Below, in pieces: positions 5,343 to 13,085 of a stretch of DNA of 13,202 nt. The notes beneath the pieces are model-generated. The model did not search any database and was not told the DNA's origin. It worked only from the letters and a program-made list of their open reading frames with translations. Within the stretch, counting starts at the first letter, position 1. Each line of letters opens with the position of its first letter. Origin of the DNA: Bacteroidaceae bacterium (GTDB lineage Bacteria > Bacteroidota > Bacteroidia > Bacteroidales > Bacteroidaceae); NCBI GenBank assembly GCA_900768625.1, contig CAAGDO010000266.1, positions 1-13,202 of the forward strand, written 5' to 3'. Both the position numbers and the translations under genes were made by a program.

Positions 5343-6194
5343 ATGAAGAAGATCATCTCGATGCTCATCGCTGCACTCGCAGCCATCATCGGCATCGCCA
5401 CTAAATTCATTCCCGAACGGACATCCGATGAAAAAGCGCCGCAGGAAACGGCCATTGCCCAGGAACGCAGAGAAGACGAAGCGAAAACGGAACGTCCTGC
5501 CAACGACCGCACGTCGACCACGCACCCTGAAGAACTGGCTTGCCCCATCTACGAAACGAGTCGTGGCGGGCAACGTATCTCCCACGTGGGCTACACGCTC
5601 TCCTACGACGCGGACTATAAAACGCCACAATGGGTCGGATGGACGCTCACTGCTGAAAAGGCGGAGGGAACCGTACCACGTGAGAAGAACTTCTATCCTG
5701 ATCCTGACGTGAGAGGAGCAAAGGCCTACCCGAAGGACTACACCAACTCGGGATACGACCGCGGCCACATGGCGCCTGCGGGTGACATGAAATGGAGTCA
5801 GCAGGCCATGCTCGAATCGTTCTACCTCTCAAACGTGTGTCCGCAGAACAAGAACCTTAACCGAGGCGACTGGAAGGAACTCGAGGAACTTGAACGCCAA
5901 TGGGCCTTGTCGGAGGGAACGGTGAGTATCACAGCTGGACCGATCTACTCCAAGAAGAATCCGCCCCGCATCGGAGCCAATAAAGTAGCCGTGCCCGATG
6001 GTTTCTTCAAGGTCATCCTCGTGAACTATCCCGATGCACCGAAGGCCTACGGTTTCATCTTCCGCAACGAAGCCGGCAGCCATCCGCTATCCTACTATCA
6101 ACTGAGTGTGAACGAAGTGGAACGCCGTACGGGCATGAACTTCTTCCCCGGCCTGAGCGAGGAAATCGAGGAAAAAGTGCCTGAACTGTTCTAA
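5343..6194 (+). CDS. Exported DNA/RNA non-specific endonuclease (NucA/Serratia nuclease family)
   Basis: 283 residues. The N-terminus (MKKIISMLIAALAAIIGIAT) is a signal peptide or signal anchor without a lipobox, followed by a charged low-complexity linker to about residue 62. The catalytic domain has DRGHMAPAGD at 139-148, with His142 as general base. The metal-site segment SNVCPQNKNLNRGDW covers 163-177; Asn173 corresponds to Asn119 of Serratia nuclease, and Asn164, Arg140 and Glu181 fit Asn110, Arg87 and Glu127. With all key residues present it should cut single- and double-stranded DNA and RNA using a divalent metal, outside the cytoplasm. Likely roles are nutrient scavenging or attack on extracellular DNA. 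The start codon lies directly after a hairpin repeat and no consensus promoter was found, so transcription may begin within the repeat. The S8 peptidase gene follows after 118 bases. Confidence 0.93.
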   Translation: MKKIISMLIAALAAIIGIATKFIPERTSDEKAPQETAIAQERREDEAKTERPANDRTSTTHPEELACPIYETSRGGQRISHVGYTLSYDADYKTPQWVGWTLTAEKAEGTVPREKNFYPDPDVRGAKAYPKDYTNSGYDRGHMAPAGDMKWSQQAMLESFYLSNVCPQNKNLNRGDWKELEELERQWALSEGTVSITAGPIYSKKNPPRIGANKVAVPDGFFKVILVNYPDAPKAYGFIFRNEAGSHPLSYYQLSVNEVERRTGMNFFPGLSEEIEEKVPELF

Positions 6195-6312
6195 TTTCAA
6201 TGGCAGCTCGAATGGTCAAAGAAACAAACGATCCTGACACCATGGGCGGCGAATCCCGAAAGCATGCGCCTCACACGCCTGCCCGTTCTCACAAGAAACA
6301 CATTGCCACTAT

Positions 6313-7740
6313 ATGAACTTCAAACATATTCTCCCAGCCTTTATGGGGCTCACGATGCTGGCTATGCCACAGCATACGGATGCCCATTCGCGTCGCGCAA
6401 CGCAGACGTATGCCGGCACCACATTCAAGATTCGCGTATGCCTTGCCGACAAGAAGGGCAACGGCTACAGCATCAACCATCCCGAAAAATTCCTTTCAAC
6501 CAAAGCCATCGCACGCCGACAGCGCTACGGACTGAAAGTGGACCAGTATGACCTTCCACTCACGGAACGCTACGTCAACGAACTGCGTAAGCTCGGCCTC
6601 ACCGAACACACGCGCAGCAAATGGACAAACAGCGTGGTGATGGAAACGGGCGATACAACCGTGATGAACGTGGTGCGCAAACTTCCGTTTGTGACCGACG
6701 TGCGCTGCGTCTGGATCCAGCCCCAAAGAACGTCCGGAACGGAAGAGGAAGATGAGGATTCCTCACTCCCTACAGACCGCCATCTAATCAAGCAGGCCAC
6801 GAAGGGCGATACCCTCGCCGGCTATTACGGCCAGGCGCAACGTCAGGTGGAAATGCTTGGCGTGGACAAACTGCACACTGCGGGTTATACGGGTAGCGGG
6901 GTGACGATTGCCGTGATTGACGGCGGATTCTACAATGCCGACCTCATCCATGATCTGCCTCACGAACGCATCCTCAGCACCCATAATTTCGTGCGCGACC
7001 GCAGTATCTACGACGAGCAGAGCCACGGCATGATGGTGCTTTCGTGCATCGGTGCCAGACGTCCGCACGCCCTGGTGGGCACAGCTCCCGACGCTTCGTT
7101 CCATCTCATGGTGAGCGAAGACGGCGATTCGGAGCAGCTGGTGGAAGAGGACAACTGGTGTGCCGCCGTGGAACGCGCCGACAGTCTGGGCTGCGACATG
7201 GTGACTAGTTCACTCGGCTATGCGGAGTTTGACCACCCGAACATGACGCATACCTACCGCGAACTCGACGGACACACCGCCATCAACAGCCGTGTGGCTT
7301 CGCTCGCTGCAAGCCGTGGCATGGTGCTCCTCAACAGTGCGGGCAACAGCGGATGGGGTCCGTGGAAAAAGATTGGTTTCCCCGCCGACGCCAAGGATAT
7401 CCTGGCCGTGGGTGCCGTTGACAGCACGGGACTGAACACCCCTTTCTCATCCATCGGCAACGCGGCTGATAACCGCATCAAGCCCGACGTGATGGCGATG
7501 GGCGAAAAATCTGCCGTGTTCGACGTTGACGGACAAGTGGAAACGGCCAATGGCACGTCCTTCTCTTGCCCCATCCTGTGCGGAGCTGTGGCTTGCCTGA
7601 TTCAGGCCTACCCCAAACTGCCGCCAACAACAATCATGAACGCTGTTCGTCAGGCAGGAAACAATGCCGCACATCCCGACAATATTTTCGGCTACGGCAT
7701 TCCCGACATGATGAAGGCGTTTGAGAGTCTGAAGAAATGA
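6313..7740 (+). CDS. Secreted S8 (subtilisin-like) serine peptidase
   Basis: 475 residues. A signal peptide is likely (about residues 1-24: MNFKHILPAFMGLTMLAMPQ, then HTDA). Residues about 35-160 form the N-terminal region seen in Bacteroidetes S8 peptidases (KFLSTKAIARRQRYGL near 59-74), probably a prodomain. The catalytic domain has the complete triad: Asp203 in AVIDGGF, His238 in SHGMMV and Ser416 in NGTSFSCP, with the oxyanion Asn345 in NSAGNSG. The protein ends soon after the catalytic fold, at FESLKK, with no C-terminal sorting domain of the type IX secretion kind, so a periplasmic or Sec-exported location is favoured. It may be co-transcribed with the endonuclease upstream. The last two bases of its TGA stop are also the first two bases of a truncated MITE end. 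Confidence 0.93.
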   Translation: MNFKHILPAFMGLTMLAMPQHTDAHSRRATQTYAGTTFKIRVCLADKKGNGYSINHPEKFLSTKAIARRQRYGLKVDQYDLPLTERYVNELRKLGLTEHTRSKWTNSVVMETGDTTVMNVVRKLPFVTDVRCVWIQPQRTSGTEEEDEDSSLPTDRHLIKQATKGDTLAGYYGQAQRQVEMLGVDKLHTAGYTGSGVTIAVIDGGFYNADLIHDLPHERILSTHNFVRDRSIYDEQSHGMMVLSCIGARRPHALVGTAPDASFHLMVSEDGDSEQLVEEDNWCAAVERADSLGCDMVTSSLGYAEFDHPNMTHTYRELDGHTAINSRVASLAASRGMVLLNSAGNSGWGPWKKIGFPADAKDILAVGAVDSTGLNTPFSSIGNAADNRIKPDVMAMGEKSAVFDVDGQVETANGTSFSCPILCGAVACLIQAYPKLPPTTIMNAVRQAGNNAAHPDNIFGYGIPDMMKAFESLKK

Positions 7741-7785
7741 AGCCGTCTGAACTTTTCTGAAATTCAAGATTTGCCTTTGTTTTGT
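7739..7785 (+). mobile_element. Truncated left end of the GAAGTCGTC MITE-like family
   Basis: GAAGCCGTCTGAACTTTT at 7739-7756, then CTGAAATTCAAGATTTGCC and CTTTGTTTT, matches the first 45 or so bases of the elements at 10355 and 13086 with few changes. The central hairpin and right end are missing, so this is a remnant. It starts inside the TGA stop codon of the S8 peptidase gene. Confidence 0.75.
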
Positions 7786-7833
7786 GACGTGCGCCCCGAC
7801 GCGCCCCTTTTACCTACCAAATATTCCCAACCG

Positions 7834-9294
7834 ATGATCATCAATCCATTCCTCTCCGATGACGTACCTTATGACGTTTCGGCTGATTGTTCGGAACAGG
7901 CAACAACGGCTACCCAACAGGCCATGTCGCTCTTCGAACTCAACGCCCGCGTGCATGCCGTGCTGCAAAACAGCATGAAGAAAGCCTATTGGGTGACAGC
8001 CGAACTGAGCGAAGTGCGTACGGCCTCCAACGGACATTGCTACGTGGAATTCGTTCAGAAGGACGAAAGGAGCGGTGCACTGGTGGCAAAGGCACGAGGC
8101 ATCATCTGGCGAACGAACTACCGACTGATTTCCGACCATTTTCGCCGCACCACGGGTCGCCTGCTCGGTGTGGGTATCAAGGTGATGGTGGAGGTGACGG
8201 TGACATTCCACGAACTCTACGGCTACTCGCTCAATGTGCTGAACATCGACCCGACCTACACGATGGGTGACTTGGCGCAACGACGACTCGAAATCATCCG
8301 ACAGCTGGAGGAAGACGGCGTGATGGACCTCAACAAGGAACTGACACTGCCGCGTGTGGTGAGTCGGGTGGCTATCATCTCCAGTGCGACAGCGGCGGGC
8401 TACGGTGACTTCTGCAACCAGCTGGAGCAAAGCGGACTGCCGTTTACGACGAAACTCTTTCCGGCCGTGATGCAAGGCGACCGCGTGGAGGAAAGCGTGA
8501 TTGCCGCGCTTGACGACATTGCAGCAGAAGAGGAGAAATGGGATGTGGTGGTGATTATCCGAGGCGGAGGCGCGACGACCGACCTCAACGGTTTCGACTC
8601 TTACCTTCTGGCATCGAACGTGGCACAGTTTCCCCTGCCCGTGCTGACCGGTATCGGCCATGAACGTGATGACACGATTGTTGACCTCGTGGCGCATACA
8701 CGACTGAAAACGCCGACGGCCGTGGCGGCTTTCCTCATTGAGGGCCGACAGAACGAACAGGGACGACTGGAGACCCTACAGACGCGGCTGGCGCAACTGG
8801 CCGACAAACGCCTGCAGGACGAACGGCAACGCTTGAAAGACCTTTCGTCACGCCTGACCATAGCGGCCATGAACGACATTCATGCCCAGCGACATGCGTT
8901 CAACGAGCAGGCCCATCGTTTTGACTTGGCATCCTCACGCTATCTGGCCTTACAACGCCAACAGTTGCTGCGTCTGGCGGCCCGCATGGAAGTGATGGTG
9001 CAAAGCAACGTCCAAAGCGAACGCCAACGGTTGCAACAGATGCCGGAGCGTCTGGCACAAGCCGTGAAGGAACGCTTCACAGCGGAACGCCACAGGCAGG
9101 AAATGATCAGCAGAAGTTTGAAGCTGGCCGGTCCGGAGCGTATTCTGGCGATGGGCTTCAGCATCACGATGAAGGACGGGCATGCTGTGAACAGTGCAGA
9201 ACAGCTTCAGCCCGGTGACGAACTGACGACGTTGTTCCAACACGGAAGCGTGAAGTCTGTGGTGAGCCCAAGCGATGCTGACAATCCTTTCTGA
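7834..9294 (+). CDS. xseA: Exodeoxyribonuclease VII large subunit
   Basis: 486 residues from the ATG at 7834. With XseB it forms exonuclease VII, a cytoplasmic enzyme that degrades single-stranded DNA from both ends without a metal requirement and takes part in DNA repair. The OB-fold region (about 31-140: MSLFELNARV, YWVTAELSEV, GHCYVEFVQ) binds single-stranded DNA. The catalytic domain has the family motifs IIRGGGATTDLNGFD (241-255) and GIGHERDDTIVDLVAHTRL (273-291) followed by KTPTAVAAF. A long Arg/Gln-rich coiled coil follows (about 305-425). ATG 7834 was chosen over a TTG at 7771, which lies in the MITE remnant. An ATG at 7924 (MSLFELN) also fits the usual N-terminus of the family, so residues 1-30 may be an extension or untranslated. 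xseB follows. Confidence 0.95.
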   Translation: MIINPFLSDDVPYDVSADCSEQATTATQQAMSLFELNARVHAVLQNSMKKAYWVTAELSEVRTASNGHCYVEFVQKDERSGALVAKARGIIWRTNYRLISDHFRRTTGRLLGVGIKVMVEVTVTFHELYGYSLNVLNIDPTYTMGDLAQRRLEIIRQLEEDGVMDLNKELTLPRVVSRVAIISSATAAGYGDFCNQLEQSGLPFTTKLFPAVMQGDRVEESVIAALDDIAAEEEKWDVVVIIRGGGATTDLNGFDSYLLASNVAQFPLPVLTGIGHERDDTIVDLVAHTRLKTPTAVAAFLIEGRQNEQGRLETLQTRLAQLADKRLQDERQRLKDLSSRLTIAAMNDIHAQRHAFNEQAHRFDLASSRYLALQRQQLLRLAARMEVMVQSNVQSERQRLQQMPERLAQAVKERFTAERHRQEMISRSLKLAGPERILAMGFSITMKDGHAVNSAEQLQPGDELTTLFQHGSVKSVVSPSDADNPF

Positions 9295-9391
9295 CGTTTC
9301 CCCACCCTGTGCCGCACATAGGAACGAAACGCTAAGGGCTGCCCTCTCCCATTGTTCTCGAACACACCTCTACTCCATATATATATGTATA

Positions 9392-9592
9392 ATGACTGAG
9401 AAAAAACTCAACTACGAAGCCGCCATGCAACGACTGGAAGAAATCGTGGCTGGATTCGAACGCAATACGCTGGCTTTGGACCAACTCACCTCGCAGTTGG
9501 CCGAAGCCCAGAAACTCATCAAATTCTGCAACGAAAAACTGCAGAAAGTAGAAACCGACGTAAAGAAACTTCTCGACAATGAGCAAAAATAA
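9392..9592 (+). CDS. xseB: Exodeoxyribonuclease VII small subunit
   Basis: 66 residues from the ATG at 9392, the usual size for XseB. The family features are present: LNYEAAMQRLEEIVAGFE near the N-terminus, LALDQLTSQLAEAQKLIKFCNEKL in the second helix, and a KVETDVKK-type tail. The protein is all helical and binds the coiled coil of XseA, several copies per large subunit. The start after TATATATATGTATA was preferred over an earlier in-frame start at 9275, which overlaps the end of xseA and would add 39 residues unlike the family. xseA ends 97 bases upstream. The last 14 bases overlap the start of trmB, so the two are translationally coupled. Confidence 0.95.
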   Translation: MTEKKLNYEAAMQRLEEIVAGFERNTLALDQLTSQLAEAQKLIKFCNEKLQKVETDVKKLLDNEQK

Positions 9593-10355
9593 ACTCGCGA
9601 AATTTGCCGACATGGAACAGTATCCCCACGTGTTCCAGGCTCCTGGCGTGGCAGTGGACGACACGCCCTTCCCTCTCCGCGGACGCTGGCACGAGGACTT
9701 TTTCCATAACGACCATCCCATCGTCCTCGAACTGGGCTGCGGCCGCGGTGAATACACTGTGGGCTTGGGACGCCTCTTCCCCGACAAGAACTTCATCGGA
9801 GTGGACATCAAGGGCGCACGCATGTGGACAGGTGCCACAGAATCGCTCCAGGCGGGCATGACGAATGTGGCTTTCCTGCGCACGCACATCGAATTCATTC
9901 AGCGCTTCTTCGCTCCGGGCGAAGTGGCTGAAATCTGGCTGACTTTCTCTGACCCGCAGATGAAAAAGGTGACAAAGCGCCTTTCGTCAACGCATTTTCT
10001 CCGTCGCTACCGCGAATTTCTGCAGGATAACGGCGTGATTCATCTCAAGACGGACAGCAATTTCCTCTTCACCTACACGAACTATATGGTGGAGGCCAAC
10101 AACCTGCCGGTTGACTTCCGCACCGACGACCTCTACCACACGCTGGAGGCGGAAAGCGACGACGAGGTGAAGCGTATCCTCGGCATTCAGACCTACTACG
10201 AGCAGCAGTGGATTGCCCGCGGACTGACCATCAAGTATCTGAAGTTCCGTCTGCCCCAAACGGGCGAACTGGTGGAACCGGATGTGGAAATCGAACTCGA
10301 TGACTACCGCAGCTACAACCGCTCCAAGCGTTCGGGACTGGAAAAATCCAAATAG
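9579..10355 (+). CDS. trmB: tRNA (guanine-N7-)-methyltransferase
   Basis: 258 residues. TrmB uses S-adenosylmethionine to make 7-methylguanosine at position 46 in the variable loop of tRNAs. The class I methyltransferase motifs are VLELGCGRGEYTVGL (49-63) for cofactor binding, FIGVDIKGARMW (72-83) with the acidic ribose-binding residue, and EIWLTFSDPQMKKVTKRLSS (118-137), the Bacteroidetes counterpart of the PDPWPKKRHHKRR motif; HLKTDS (155-160) follows. The start overlaps the 3' end of xseB. Its TAG stop codon is completed by the first base of a MITE-like element, so that insertion sits exactly at the gene end. The C-terminal tail (YRSYNRSKRSGLEKSK) is basic, which suits tRNA contact. Confidence 0.95.
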   Translation: MSKNKLAKFADMEQYPHVFQAPGVAVDDTPFPLRGRWHEDFFHNDHPIVLELGCGRGEYTVGLGRLFPDKNFIGVDIKGARMWTGATESLQAGMTNVAFLRTHIEFIQRFFAPGEVAEIWLTFSDPQMKKVTKRLSSTHFLRRYREFLQDNGVIHLKTDSNFLFTYTNYMVEANNLPVDFRTDDLYHTLEAESDDEVKRILGIQTYYEQQWIARGLTIKYLKFRLPQTGELVEPDVEIELDDYRSYNRSKRSGLEKSK

Positions 10356-10547
10356 AAGTCGTCTGAACTTTTATGAAATTCAAGATTTACCTTTATTTTT
10401 GAGGCGTTTTTGGGCCTTGAAGAGGGAGTGTAGCGAGCTACACGACCGATGAAAGGGCAAAAAACGGCCCAAAAGAAAGGTGAAGATTGAATGTAGAAGA
10501 GCTCAAACTCTAAATCAAACCTTCGTCAGAAAAGTTTAGACGACTTC
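10355..10547. mobile_element. MITE-like palindromic element, family 2 (GAAGTCGTC ends), full copy
   Basis: A 193-bp non-coding element. Left end GAAGTCGTCTGAACTTTT; the right end read in reverse is GAAGTCGTCTAAACTTTT. Pairing continues inward (CAAGATTTACCTTT against CAATCTTCACCTTT; TTTTGGGCC against GGCCCAAAA), so the whole element is a long imperfect palindrome. In its centre is GTGTAGC-GA-GCTACAC followed by GACCGA. ATA flanks both sides (10352-10354 and 10548-10550), a possible 3-bp target duplication. A near-identical copy starts at 13086 and a half copy at 7739. A promoter-like TATTTTTG at 10394-10401 points into the central hairpin. The rest of the gap, 10548-10745, holds only a short fragment of repeat module A and no clear promoter for the next gene. 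Confidence 0.85.
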
Positions 10548-10617
10548 ATAACCTCAAACAAAACAACGGGGGCATTCTGAACATACTGGATTACGAACAG
10601 CTGTAAATGGCAATGAA

Positions 10618-10641
10618 TAGCTATGAATGGCTTTGGCGGAC
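10618..10641 (-). repeat. Fragment of hairpin repeat module A
   Basis: TGAATGGCTTTGGCGGACAT matches the stretch around 4057-4078 in the inverted module A copy (TGAATGGCTTTGGCGGCCAT) with one mismatch. No associated GC hairpin is present, so it is a relic or a chance spread of the motif. Confidence 0.45.
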
Positions 10642-10745
10642 ATTTTCCCTTACTTCCCCAACGGCTCTACAAAAAGCCCTAACGGTTGATGCCTCCTTTT
10701 AAACCTACGAACGGAACCTAGGATTCCGACTCAAGACAAGCAGAC

Positions 10746-11846
10746 ATGCAATTATATCCGAAACTCATCACCGACGCACTGGCCACCGTGCGCTACCCTG
10801 GTACGGGTAAAAATCTGGTGGAAGCAGAAATGGTGGAGGACGATCTCCGCATCGACGGCATGAAAGTGTCGTTCTCACTGATTTTTGAAAAGACGACTGA
10901 CCCCTTCATGAAGTCAGTGGTGAAAGCCGCCGAAACGGCCATCCATACTTACGTGGACAAGGCTGTGGAAGTGACCATCCACACGAAGACGCTGCAGGCT
11001 GCACGCCCCGAACCGGGCAAGATGCTTCCGCAGGTGAAGAACGTGATCGCCGTCAGTTCCGGCAAGGGCGGTGTGGGCAAAAGCACCGTGGCTGCCAACT
11101 TGGCTGTATCGCTGGCTAAACTGGGCTACAAGGTGGGATTGCTCGATGCGGATATCTTCGGTCCTTCTGTGCCCAAGATGTTCCATATGGAGGCTGAACG
11201 TATCTTCGCCGAAATGAAGGACGGCCGCCAATTGCTGATTCCGGCCTATAAATATGGCATCAAGATTCTTTCAATTGGTTTCTTTGTCAATCCAGACACG
11301 GCTACGCTCTGGCGTGGCGGTATGGCATCCAACACGCTCAAGCAGCTGATTGCCGACACGGACTGGGGCGAACTTGACTACTTCGTGCTCGACACGCCTC
11401 CCGGAACTTCTGACATCCATCTCACGCTGCTGCAGAATCTGGCCATCACGGGTGCCGTGATTGTGAGCACTCCGCAGCAGGTGGCCCTGGCCGACGCCCG
11501 CAAGGGTATCGACATGTATCGCAACGAAAAGGTGAACGTGCCCATCCTCGGTATGGTGGAAAACATGGCTTGGTTCACGCCTGCAGAACTGCCCGAGAAC
11601 AAGTACTATCTCTTCGGTCGCGAGGGTGTGAAGCACTTGGCTGAAGAAATGGATGTGCCTCTGCTCGGACAGATTCCCATCGTGCAGAGCATCTGCGAAA
11701 GCGGCGACGAGGGTGAACCCGTGGCCGTGAAGGACGACACGATGACGGCTTTGGCTTTCCGCCAGTTGGCAGAGGCTGTCGTGAGCGAAACAGAAAAGCG
11801 CAACAAGGAACTTCCCGCCACGCATATTGTGGAAATGACGAAATAA
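10746..11846 (+). CDS. mrp: Mrp/ApbC-family iron-sulfur carrier P-loop ATPase
   Basis: 366 residues. The N-terminal MIP18/DUF59-like domain (about 1-85: LYPKLITDALATVRYPGTGKNLVEAEMV) precedes the ATPase domain, with the deviant Walker A motif SGKGGVGKST at 105-114, LLDADIFGPSVP (132-143) and DTPPGTSD (216-223). Proteins of this family bind and deliver Fe-S clusters to target apoproteins in the cytoplasm. Many members carry a CxxC pair after the VENM motif; here the equivalent stretch reads MVENMAWFTPAELPENKYYLF with no cysteines, which I recall as usual for Bacteroidetes orthologues. How a cluster is held is therefore unclear from the sequence. A strong hairpin follows three bases after the stop codon. 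The upstream gap of 390 bases contains a MITE-like element and no recognised promoter. Confidence 0.93.
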   Translation: MQLYPKLITDALATVRYPGTGKNLVEAEMVEDDLRIDGMKVSFSLIFEKTTDPFMKSVVKAAETAIHTYVDKAVEVTIHTKTLQAARPEPGKMLPQVKNVIAVSSGKGGVGKSTVAANLAVSLAKLGYKVGLLDADIFGPSVPKMFHMEAERIFAEMKDGRQLLIPAYKYGIKILSIGFFVNPDTATLWRGGMASNTLKQLIADTDWGELDYFVLDTPPGTSDIHLTLLQNLAITGAVIVSTPQQVALADARKGIDMYRNEKVNVPILGMVENMAWFTPAELPENKYYLFGREGVKHLAEEMDVPLLGQIPIVQSICESGDEGEPVAVKDDTMTALAFRQLAEAVVSETEKRNKELPATHIVEMTK

Positions 11847-11848
11847 CA

Positions 11849-11893
11849 CGAAACGGCGGCAAGTCCTCACGCTGGGGACTTGCCGCCGCTTCG
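11849..11893 (+). terminator. Strong stem-loop after mrp
   Basis: Arms of 18 bases, CGAAACGGCGGCAAGTCC and GGACTTGCCGCCGCTTCG, pair with a single A-C mismatch around the 9-base loop TCACGCTGG. It is very stable, but there is no T-run after it, so it may end transcription weakly, protect the mrp 3' end, or both. It ends 23 bases before the start of the Smr gene. Confidence 0.55.
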
Positions 11894-11916
11894 CTACTTA
11901 GATATACGACGCAACA

Positions 11917-13074
11917 ATGAAAATCGGAGATAAAGTACGCTTCCTCAACGACGTGGGGGGTGGCGTCATTTCGGGATTCCCCGACAAGGACACCGTGCTC
12001 GTTTGCGACGAGGACGGATTCGAAGTGCCCACCCTTCGAAAAGAAGTGGTGGTGATCGACACGAACGACTACAACATCGCCAAGGTGCACACAGGCGGAA
12101 CGAAGGACGGCAAGACGGCCAAAAAGCAGGACGAAACGCCGGCCACTTCGGTGAAAATGGCGCTTCAGGCCGAAAGCGACGACGATGAAACGAACGAAGA
12201 GGACTGGACGGAACGCGAAGTGACTTTCCGCCCGATGGCCCAGGAACGTAGAGGAGCAAACGAACTCAACCTGATGTTGGCCTTCGTACCGACGGATATC
12301 AAGCATATCAGCCAATCGGCGTTTGAGGTGTATCTCGTGAACGACTGCAACTACTATATCCACTATGCGCTCATCGCTACCGACGGCAAGGTGTCCCACC
12401 TCCGCCACGAGGGTGAACTGCAGCCCAACACCAAACTGTTTCTCGAAGAAATCCAGCTCAACGAACTGGAGGCTTGGGAAAACCTGGCCATGCTGACCAC
12501 GGCTTATAAACGCGACAAGGACTTCATCATAAAACCGGCACTCAACATCACGGTGCGCATCGACTTCACGAAGTTCTACCGCATCCACACGTTCCAACTC
12601 TGCGACTTCTTCACAACACCGGCCCTACTGGTTGACCTCATCCGCAACGACCATCCCGTGCGTTCGCTGCGTATTGACGCCGAGGAGATTTCCGACGCCA
12701 TTCTGACGCCTGCGGCTTCTCCGCGCACCATGGTGAGCGAAGCTCGCATCGGTGGGGCTGAACGCCGCGCCACAAAGAAGGCAGAGCGCAACCAGGTGAT
12801 TGAAGTGGACCTGCATGCCGAACAGTTGCTGGATAATCTCAACGGCCTCGCGCCGAAGGATATCCTCGACTATCAGCTCACGACTGTGCGCAACACGTTG
12901 CAGGAACATCTCAAGGAACGTGGCCGCCGCATCGTGTTCATCCACGGCAAAGGCGACGGTGTGCTTCGCAAGGCACTGCTCAAGGAGGTGCAGCGCAACT
13001 TCAAGACTTGCCGCACACAAGACGCGTCCTTCCAGGAATACGGCTATGGCGCCACGATGGTGACCATCGGCTGA
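11917..13074 (+). CDS. DUF2027 and Smr domain protein
   Basis: 385 residues. Residues about 1-50 (MKIGDKVRFLNDVGGGVISG) form a small beta domain, followed by a charged linker (about 60-105). The middle region (about 112-245: NELNLMLAFVPTDIKHISQSAFEVYLVNDCNYYI) fits the Bacteroidetes DUF2027 fold. The C-terminal Smr domain (about 293-385) has VDLHAEQL with DLH at 298-300 and HGKGDGVLRKAL at 343-354, the family's conserved LDLHG-like and HGxGxGxLR signatures. Smr domains are nucleic-acid binding and often endonucleolytic, as in MutS2; the substrate of this architecture is not known to me, so an RNA- or DNA-processing role is inference. It is a separate protein and lacks the MutS ATPase. It starts 70 bases after mrp, across a strong hairpin, with no clear promoter of its own. 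Confidence 0.9.
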   Translation: MKIGDKVRFLNDVGGGVISGFPDKDTVLVCDEDGFEVPTLRKEVVVIDTNDYNIAKVHTGGTKDGKTAKKQDETPATSVKMALQAESDDDETNEEDWTEREVTFRPMAQERRGANELNLMLAFVPTDIKHISQSAFEVYLVNDCNYYIHYALIATDGKVSHLRHEGELQPNTKLFLEEIQLNELEAWENLAMLTTAYKRDKDFIIKPALNITVRIDFTKFYRIHTFQLCDFFTTPALLVDLIRNDHPVRSLRIDAEEISDAILTPAASPRTMVSEARIGGAERRATKKAERNQVIEVDLHAEQLLDNLNGLAPKDILDYQLTTVRNTLQEHLKERGRRIVFIHGKGDGVLRKALLKEVQRNFKTCRTQDASFQEYGYGATMVTIG

Positions 13075-13085
13075 CCTTGAAGAAT

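Noticed and set aside
7771..7833. TTG start for xseA adding 21 residues
   Set aside because: The added part lies in the MITE remnant and does not resemble an XseA N-terminus.
9275..9391. Longer xseB start overlapping xseA
   Set aside because: The 39 added residues do not resemble XseB, and the ATG at 9392 gives the usual length.
10705..10730. Small palindrome around CCTAGG before mrp as an operator
   Set aside because: GGAACCTAGGATTCC is imperfect and short, with no promoter boxes nearby; chance cannot be excluded.
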